In this document: in pieces, positions 4,359 to 8,818 of the stretch
How positions within the stretch are numbered: the first letter of the stretch is position 1
Layout: each line of letters opens with the position of its first letter
Assembly (NCBI GenBank): GCA_030635025.1
Contig: DAOVZQ010000078.1
Coordinates: 1 to 8,818, forward strand
Reading direction: 5' to 3'
Origin: a bacterium
GTDB lineage: Bacteria; Krumholzibacteriota; Krumholzibacteriia; LZORAL124-64-63
Length of the DNA: 8,818 nt
Made by a program: the position numbers and the translations under genes
The notes under the pieces: model-generated
What the model saw: the letters and a program-made list of their open reading frames with translations, nothing else
Database searches by the model: none
What the model was told of the DNA's origin: nothing

Positions 4359-6875
4359 TTGCGCGCGTTGATCCTGTTCGTCCTGCTGATCACGGTAGCC
4401 GGTGCGGCTGCGCTCGCCGAGACCCGTCCGGGTTTGACCGATCCCCTTTACGCCAACGACCATCTGGCGGCGCCCCCCGGCGCGGCCGGCGGCGCGGCCG
4501 GGGCTTTCTACAATCCGGCCGCTTGGGCCGCCTGTGATCGCTCGTCCGACGCATTCTGGTGGAACGACGACAACCGGCCCGACAAGCACTTCGACAATTG
4601 GGGTCTCTCGTTCGGGCGCACCCTGGGCTTCGCCGTCCGACATCACACCATCATGACAAGCCCGGGTGACTACGCCGGCGTGACCGACTGGCAGATCGGC
4701 CTGGCCAAGGGCAACCGACGCTCGCATAGCGCGCTGGCCTGGCGCTGGTCGACCGGCGACACGCACGCGGTGCCGCGGGAAAAGGCACTCGCCATCGGAC
4801 ACATCCTCCGACCGGGTCGCGGACTGGCCCTGGGACTCGCCGGTGTCGAATCGATGGAGTCGGACGCGCGCCACGGCGCCCTGGACCTGGCCTGGCGTCC
4901 CCTGGGCAAGCCCTGGTTGACCCTGTTCGGCGACTATGTGTTGCGCGGCGGCGAACAATGGGACAACGGTCGATTGGGCGGCGGCCTGACGGTCCAGCCC
5001 GTACCGGGTCTCCGCATGGGGCTGCATCTGCGCGAGGATCCGACGGGCGACGATTACCAGGCGACATACAGCCTGGGCATCACCCTCGGCACACACGGAT
5101 TCACCGCGCTGCCCAGCTACGATGGGGACGGCGACCATCGCCACACGACCTATCTGCTCGAAACGAACGCTCCACGCGCGCCCTTGCCGATCGAGCCGCG
5201 GATCTTCGCACCTCCGGCCCGGATCGTGGCCCTGAACCTGGAAAATCGCCGTCTCACCTACCAGAAGTACCGCATGTTCGACGACGTTCGCCTGGCCTGG
5301 CTCGACCTGGCGCACGTACTCGATGCGATCAGGCGCGACGATCAGGTCTCGGGCGTAGCCCTGAACCTGGCCAGTTTTTCCGGTCGTCCCTCCCTGATCT
5401 GGGAACTGCGCGAAACACTGGCCGAGCTGCGCGACGACGGCAAGGAGATCCACATCCATCTGGACCGGGCCGGCATGCTGCTCTACGCCCTGGCCGGCGT
5501 GGCGAACCGCGTGACGATCGACCCCGAAGGCATGCTCGACCTGCACGGCCTCGATCTGAGCCGCACCTATATGCGCGGCCTGCTGGACAAGGTGGGCCTG
5601 GGCTTCACCGCCCTTCAGTACTTCGACCACAAGACGGCCGTGGAAGTCCTGTCGCGTCACGACATGTCCGACGCCGACCGCGAGCAGCGCGGCCGAATCG
5701 TCGACGTGATCTACGAGTGGATACGGTCGGCAAGCTGTCTCAACAACGACCTGTTCGACGCCGATTACGACGAGATCGTGAACGAAGACGTCCTCATCTA
5801 CGCCGACGAGGCGGTGGCTCTGGGCCTGGCCGACGATATGGCGCGTTGGCACGACCTGGGCGACTGGCTCGCCGTCCAACGCAACGCCGAACTGGTCGCC
5901 CCCGACGCCTCCCTGCTGCGCGTCCATCACGACGAGCGATGGGGCCGTCCTCCGACCGTGGCCGTAGTCTACGCCGTGGGCGGCTGTGACATGGACACGG
6001 GCATCAAGGGTCGCGCCACCAGTGCATACATGCGCGGCCTGGTCGGCGACCCCGACGTGGCGGCCGTGGTCCTGCGCGCCGACTCGCCGGGCGGCGACCC
6101 CCTGCCCAGCGACCTGGTGGCCGAGGCCATCAACCTGCTGCGAGAAGCGGGCAAGCCCGTGATCGTCAGCCAGGGCGACGTGGCCGCTTCGGGCGGCTAC
6201 TGGATCAGTATGAACGGCACGGAGATCCTTACCACTCCCCTGACCATCACGGGGTCCATCGGCGTGATCAGCGGCTGGGTGTGGGACAAGACAATGCACG
6301 AAAGCGCCGGTCTGAACGCCGACGGCGTCTCGCGCGGCGCCCACGCCGACATCTTCCGCTCGGTGCGATATCCCTTCGCCTTCGCGGTCCCCTATCGCGA
6401 TATGACCGAGCAGGAATACGACATGGCCCGTGATCGCATCCTCACCATGTACGATCGCTTCGTGGTGGCCGTCGCCAAGGGACGCAACCTGGACGAAGAC
6501 CACGTACGCGCCGTGGGCGGCGGTCGCATATGGATGGGCGAGGATGCCGTGGAGCAAGGACTTTGCGACGGAATCGGCGGCCTGGTCGACGCCATCGCCC
6601 GCGCTCGCGAGCTGGCCGGTATCGACCCCGACGACGAAGTTCTACTCAGGGAATACCCGCCTCGTCCGCTGCTCGAATGGCCCAGCATGAGGTTACCCCT
6701 CCCTGGCCTGGCTCTGAGTTTGCGCATGCCGTCGGCCCTCTGGGGCGTCATGCCCGAGTCGAGCGAAGAATCCGAACCCGGTGAACTGGGCTACCTGAAG
6801 TCGATCGCGGACTCGGCAGGCTCACCGCGGCTGCTGCTGGCGCCGGGATGTCTGCCTGAAGACTGGAAGCAATAA
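4359..6875 (+). CDS. sppA: SppA-type S49 peptidase fused to an N-terminal beta-barrel-like domain
   Basis: From TTG 4359 the product is 838 aa. Residues 1-20 form a signal peptide (MRALILFVLL, likely cut after AALA). Residues about 21-280 look like an outer-membrane barrel: an N-terminal YNPAAWA motif as in FadL/PorV-type proteins, then many short alternating strands (HSALAWRWSTGD, GLALGLAG, LTLFGDYVL, LRMGLHL, YSLGITLG). Two S49 modules follow (about 288-510 and 534-770), as in E. coli SppA. The first carries the general-base lysine in DHKTAVEVLSRHDMS (Lys425; E. coli has YKSAVEPF around Lys209). The second carries the nucleophile in GDVAASGGYWIS (Ser611; E. coli Ser409), with DSPGGD (575-580) and TGSIG (631-635) shaping the active site. 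SppA digests leftover signal peptides and other membrane peptides. Here there is no inner-membrane anchor beyond the signal peptide, so an outer-membrane location is inferred. The usual two-module protein is about 600 aa, so the extra length is the N-terminal domain. Confidence 0.88.
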   Translation: MRALILFVLLITVAGAAALAETRPGLTDPLYANDHLAAPPGAAGGAAGAFYNPAAWAACDRSSDAFWWNDDNRPDKHFDNWGLSFGRTLGFAVRHHTIMTSPGDYAGVTDWQIGLAKGNRRSHSALAWRWSTGDTHAVPREKALAIGHILRPGRGLALGLAGVESMESDARHGALDLAWRPLGKPWLTLFGDYVLRGGEQWDNGRLGGGLTVQPVPGLRMGLHLREDPTGDDYQATYSLGITLGTHGFTALPSYDGDGDHRHTTYLLETNAPRAPLPIEPRIFAPPARIVALNLENRRLTYQKYRMFDDVRLAWLDLAHVLDAIRRDDQVSGVALNLASFSGRPSLIWELRETLAELRDDGKEIHIHLDRAGMLLYALAGVANRVTIDPEGMLDLHGLDLSRTYMRGLLDKVGLGFTALQYFDHKTAVEVLSRHDMSDADREQRGRIVDVIYEWIRSASCLNNDLFDADYDEIVNEDVLIYADEAVALGLADDMARWHDLGDWLAVQRNAELVAPDASLLRVHHDERWGRPPTVAVVYAVGGCDMDTGIKGRATSAYMRGLVGDPDVAAVVLRADSPGGDPLPSDLVAEAINLLREAGKPVIVSQGDVAASGGYWISMNGTEILTTPLTITGSIGVISGWVWDKTMHESAGLNADGVSRGAHADIFRSVRYPFAFAVPYRDMTEQEYDMARDRILTMYDRFVVAVAKGRNLDEDHVRAVGGGRIWMGEDAVEQGLCDGIGGLVDAIARARELAGIDPDDEVLLREYPPRPLLEWPSMRLPLPGLALSLRMPSALWGVMPESSEESEPGELGYLKSIADSAGSPRLLLAPGCLPEDWKQ
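4479..4502 (+). repeat. Two tandem 12-nt copies in the SppA gene
   Basis: GGCGCGGCCGGC (4479-4490) is followed by GGCGCGGCCGGG (4491-4502), one mismatch in twelve. In frame this gives Gly-Ala-Ala-Gly twice, just before the YNPAAWA motif. It is probably a small in-frame slippage duplication. Confidence 0.6.
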
Positions 6876-6907
6876 GGCGTCCGACAAGCAGATACGCCGA
6901 TGTGATC

Positions 6908-6930
6908 GGGGGCTCCACCATGGAGCCTCC
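6908..6930 (+). terminator. Hairpin after sppA, possible weak terminator
   Basis: GGGGGCTCCA (6908-6917) pairs with TGGAGCCTCC (6921-6930) around a 3-nt loop, forming 10 pairs including one G-U. The following bases (CTTCGCTTGATTCG) are only mildly T-rich, so termination here may be weak. It lies 32 nt after the sppA stop and just before the candidate promoter of the next gene, where a terminator would be expected. A smaller inverted repeat, GGCGT/ACGCC, lies at 6876-6898. Confidence 0.55.
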
Positions 6931-6936
6931 CTTCGC

Positions 6937-6965
6937 TTGATTCGATTAGAAGCGTGGTGCATACT
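6937..6965 (+). promoter_or_regulatory. Candidate sigma-70-type promoter for the lipoprotein gene
   Basis: TTGATT (6937-6942) and CATACT (6960-6965) are separated by exactly 17 nt, each matching four of six consensus bases. It lies about 45 nt before the lipoprotein ATG and after the sppA hairpin. No experiment supports it. Confidence 0.45.
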
Positions 6966-7009
6966 ACGTCACCTCACGATCGATCACATGACTGTCCGAG
7001 GGGGATACC

Positions 7010-7750
7010 ATGAAGACGCTGATTCTCGCCATTACGCTCGTCATGACGGTGATGCTCACCGGCTGCATGCAGATGGATCTGACCACGGTTCTGGATAAGA
7101 ACGGCGGCGGCACCTATGCGTTCACCATGACCATGTCCACCGAGGTCGAAGATGCCCTGAACGAGCTGGCCTCCATGGAAGGCGGCATGGGCGACGAAAT
7201 GGACGACATGCCCGACTTCGCCAATTTCGACAAGGCCGGCTTCGAGAAGAAACTGGCCGAATACGACGTGAAGCTCAAGAAATTCGGCAATGACGTCAAG
7301 GACGGCAAACGCATCGTCAACCTCCTGCTCGAATTCAAGAATTTCGAGGGCCTGCAGGCCGCCATGGCCGCGACCATGGGAGGCGAGGACGGGATCGCCA
7401 TCACCAAACTGGACAACGGCAACTACCTCCTGAAGGCGGCCGACAACGAAATCGCCTTCGATGCCGAAGAGGAAGTCGTCGAATCCGAAGAAGAGCCCAG
7501 CATGGAGGACATGCAGGCGGCCATGGCCAACGCCGGCAAATCCATGGAGCTGATGGGCAAGCTCATGGCTCACAGCAGCGAGCTGGCCATGACCATGAAA
7601 ATCACCCTGCCCGGCGACGTCATCGAGCACAACGCACCCAAGATCGAAGGCCGCACCTGCATCTGGGACATCAACGCCGAGAACATGATGTCCGCCGACG
7701 GTATGGAGCCTCGGATCATCTTTTCCGGAGACGGTGTGAAGATCGACTAG
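7010..7750 (+). CDS. LppM-like lipoprotein
   Basis: This 246-aa protein starts at ATG 7010, 5 nt after GAGGGG. A lipoprotein signal peptide is clear: M-K-T-L, a hydrophobic core, and the lipobox L-T-G-C with Cys19 as the lipidated residue. The body resembles LppM/DUF3153-type lipoproteins: just after the cysteine comes a beta-strand with LDKNGGGTYAFTMTMS, and near the C-terminus ITLPGDVIEHNAPKIEGR followed by CIWDI (about 198-221), the Pro-Gly ... Trp pattern of that fold. Between them are an Ala/Met/Glu-rich helical section and a very acidic insert (EEEVVESEEEPSMED, about 153-168). The molecular role of such proteins is poorly known; LppM-type proteins may bind ligands at the envelope. It stands alone between its own candidate promoter and a strong terminator, so it is probably monocistronic and could be well expressed. 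Confidence 0.82.
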   Translation: MKTLILAITLVMTVMLTGCMQMDLTTVLDKNGGGTYAFTMTMSTEVEDALNELASMEGGMGDEMDDMPDFANFDKAGFEKKLAEYDVKLKKFGNDVKDGKRIVNLLLEFKNFEGLQAAMAATMGGEDGIAITKLDNGNYLLKAADNEIAFDAEEEVVESEEEPSMEDMQAAMANAGKSMELMGKLMAHSSELAMTMKITLPGDVIEHNAPKIEGRTCIWDINAENMMSADGMEPRIIFSGDGVKID

Positions 7751-7771
7751 CTCATCCCAGCATCGATACGG

Positions 7772-7801
7772 ACCGGGGCCCGACGGCCCCGGTTTTTTTT
7801 T
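7772..7801 (+). terminator. Strong intrinsic terminator after the lipoprotein gene
   Basis: ACCGGGGCC (7772-7780) and GGCCCCGGT (7785-7793) form a perfect 9-bp GC-rich stem with the loop CGAC, leading straight into nine T residues (7793-7801). It starts 22 nt after the lipoprotein stop and cleanly separates it from the sigma-factor operon. Confidence 0.95.
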
Positions 7802-7810
7802 GCCTTCCCG

Positions 7811-7846
7811 TTCAAACCTTGAACCGGTCTAATACGTCGAAATACT
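7811..7846 (+). promoter_or_regulatory. Candidate promoter of the sigma/anti-sigma operon, with overlapping inverted repeat
   Basis: TTGAAC (7819-7824) and AATACT (7841-7846) with a 16-nt spacer fit a housekeeping-type promoter about 33 nt before the ATG at 7879. The -35 overlaps a small inverted repeat, TTCAA-ACC-TTGAA (7811-7823), that could be an operator. I looked for a GGAAC-type ECF promoter suggesting autoregulation; GAACC (7821-7825) is there but has no well-placed -10 partner. Confidence 0.4.
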
Positions 7847-7865
7847 GTCGCCCGAAACCCGAGCC

Positions 7866-7870
7866 AAGGA
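7866..7870 (+). promoter_or_regulatory. Ribosome-binding site deciding the ECF sigma start
   Basis: AAGGA stands 8 nt before ATG 7879. The in-frame TTG at 7819 would add 20 residues, but it coincides with the likely -35 element and has no Shine-Dalgarno, so ATG 7879 is preferred. Confidence 0.7.
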
Positions 7871-7878
7871 TTCACCCC

Positions 7879-8454
7879 ATGCAGGCCAGCCCGGCAAGAG
7901 ATCACCGACCGACCCCGAACCAGCGCGGCCCCGATGCGGCCGTACTGGTACGACGGGCCCAGGCCGGCGATCAGGAGGCGTTCGGCTCTCTCTACCACCA
8001 GCATGTGGACCGAATCTTCGGCCTGTGTCTCCGCCTCACCGCGGACCGCGACGCCGCCACCCAGCTGACGCAGGACGCCTTCGTCCGCGCCTGGCAAAAC
8101 ATCGCCAGCTTCAGGGGCGACAGCCTGTTTCTGACCTGGCTGCATCGATTGACCGTCAACGTGGTGCTCGATCACCGCCGGAGCGAGCGCCGCCGTCTGA
8201 CCCACCAGATCGACGTGGGTGAAGACAACGAAATGGAATACCTGGCCGTGGTCCATCCCGCTCCGATCGGCGCACGACAGGATCTGGAAAAGGCCATCGC
8301 CGGGCTGCCCTCGGGCGCCCGTGCCATGTTCGTCCTGCACGAAATCGAGGGATATCGACTCCGGGAAATCGCCGAGATGTCGGGTGTGGCCGTGGGAACG
8401 GTCAAAGCACAATTGCACCGCGCCAGAAGACTGCTGCGGGAGGTATTGAAATGA
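7879..8454 (+). CDS. ECF-family RNA polymerase sigma factor
   Basis: From ATG 7879 the product is 191 aa, the usual ECF length. Region 2 spans about 21-105: LVRRAQAGDQEAFGSLYHQH, the core-binding and -10 recognition helix around LTQDAFVRAWQNIASFRGD, and LTWLHRLTVNVVLDHRRSERRR. After a short linker, region 4 (about 135-190) contains LPSGARAMFVLHEIEGYRL and a helix-turn-helix (IAEMSGVAVGTVKAQLHRAR) that reads the -35 element. Regions 1 and 3 are absent, as expected for this group. The first 18 residues are polar and probably disordered. The TGA overlaps the ATG of the anti-sigma gene (ATGA), the standard arrangement that keeps the two proteins near equal amounts. It resembles the RpoE/SigW-like sigma factors; target genes cannot be read from the window. 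Confidence 0.94.
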   Translation: MQASPARDHRPTPNQRGPDAAVLVRRAQAGDQEAFGSLYHQHVDRIFGLCLRLTADRDAATQLTQDAFVRAWQNIASFRGDSLFLTWLHRLTVNVVLDHRRSERRRLTHQIDVGEDNEMEYLAVVHPAPIGARQDLEKAIAGLPSGARAMFVLHEIEGYRLREIAEMSGVAVGTVKAQLHRARRLLREVLK

Positions 8455-8818
8455 ACGACTGCCGCTACGACGAAAAACTGCAGGATCTGTTCGACGGATT
8501 GCTGGCACCGGACGAAGAAACATCCGTGGTCCGGCACCTCGAAGGCTGCGAGGCCTGCACCGAGGCCTGGAACGACCTTCTGGCCCTGCGTGCGGCCGCG
8601 GCGGATCTGCCCCCCGGCCTTGCCCCCGAGCACGATCTCTGGCCGGCGATCGCCGCCCGTCTGTCCGAGCCGATGAGCGCAACCGATGCGGACGACGGCA
8701 TCCTCCGTCCGCAACCGGCCCAGTGGTTCGGACTCGGCCGCAACGCCTGGCTAACCGCGGCGGTGATCACGCTCTTCGCCGTGCTGGCCGGATTCCAGTT
8801 GCGCAACGGCCCGGCTTC
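8451..8818 (+). CDS. Zinc-finger anti-sigma factor, 3' end outside window
   Basis: The gene starts at ATG 8451, sharing ATGA with the sigma factor's stop, behind GGGAGGT (8438-8444). The first 122 residues are visible. The N-terminal domain (residues about 1-50) has the anti-sigma zinc motif H-x3-C-x2-C: His29, Cys33, Cys36 in RHLEGCEACTEAW, preceded by YDEKLQDLFDGLLAPDEE, the usual helix of zf-HC2 proteins. A linker of about 45 residues follows, then a membrane helix (about 100-118, WLTAAVITLFAVLAGFQL), after which an extracytoplasmic part would begin just as the window ends. It should hold the sigma factor at the inner membrane until an envelope or redox signal releases it. The zinc-binding cysteines could make it redox sensitive, as in ZAS proteins, but this is inference. 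Confidence 0.9.
   Translation, partial: MNDCRYDEKLQDLFDGLLAPDEETSVVRHLEGCEACTEAWNDLLALRAAAADLPPGLAPEHDLWPAIAARLSEPMSATDADDGILRPQPAQWFGLGRNAWLTAAVITLFAVLAGFQLRNGPA

Noticed and set aside
4314..6557. 747-aa open frame on the minus strand opposite sppA
   Set aside because: It is exactly antisense to a gene with clear S49 motifs. Its product is a repetitive mix rich in Val, Gly, His and Gln with no domain, as expected from the complement of GC-rich codons.
7747..8682. 311-aa open frame on the minus strand over the sigma-factor operon
   Set aside because: It runs through the strong terminator and is antisense to the well-supported sigma and anti-sigma genes. The product shows no domain.

Overview
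This is an 8.8 kb, GC-rich, gene-dense bacterial window holding ten protein genes: nine on solid ground and one likely 28-codon small ORF. The envelope equipment (signal peptides, a lipoprotein, a predicted outer-membrane-type domain) points to a Gram-negative organism. The gene families (6-bladed beta-propeller secretory protein, LppM-like lipoprotein, a small membrane protein of a type I associate with Bacteroidetes) would fit an uncultured FCB-type lineage such as Krumholzibacteriota, Eisenbacteria or Gemmatimonadota. That placement is inference from family resemblance; the window has no rRNA or marker gene. I see no tRNA, rRNA, insertion sequence, CRISPR array or phage gene.

Layout. Positions 3-2574 (+): the 3' end of an Asp-rich PDZ-domain protein, a secreted 6-bladed beta-propeller protein, and a short membrane-anchored protein of unknown function that starts at TTG. 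The gaps are 55 and 57 nt with no visible terminator, so they are probably co-transcribed. Positions 4268-2575 (-): a compact operon of a 28-aa one-helix peptide, a 130-aa multi-pass membrane protein, a CYTH-domain enzyme and a SAM-dependent methyltransferase. Junctions are 4 nt, an 11-nt overlap and 3 nt. The two operons converge with directly abutting stop codons (TGATCA). Positions 4359-6875 (+): an 838-aa SppA-type (S49) peptidase with both catalytic residues, starting at TTG behind a near-perfect Shine-Dalgarno, and preceded by about 260 residues that look like an outer-membrane beta-barrel. Positions 7010-7750 (+): an LppM-like lipoprotein with a candidate promoter and a textbook intrinsic terminator. 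Positions 7879 to the end (+): an ECF sigma factor overlapping (ATGA) a zinc-finger anti-sigma factor that is cut by the window edge.

How they fit together: most products act at or beyond the inner membrane (PDZ, propeller, SppA, lipoprotein, membrane peptide and protein), and the sigma/anti-sigma pair is the kind that senses envelope or redox state. Nothing in the sequence shows that the sigma factor controls its neighbours. No clear new defence or mobile system is present. The most unusual items are the barrel-SppA fusion, the unannotated small ORF coupled to the membrane-protein operon, and a perfect 11-bp hairpin inside the propeller gene's signal-peptide codons. No stretch longer than about 135 nt lacks a gene.
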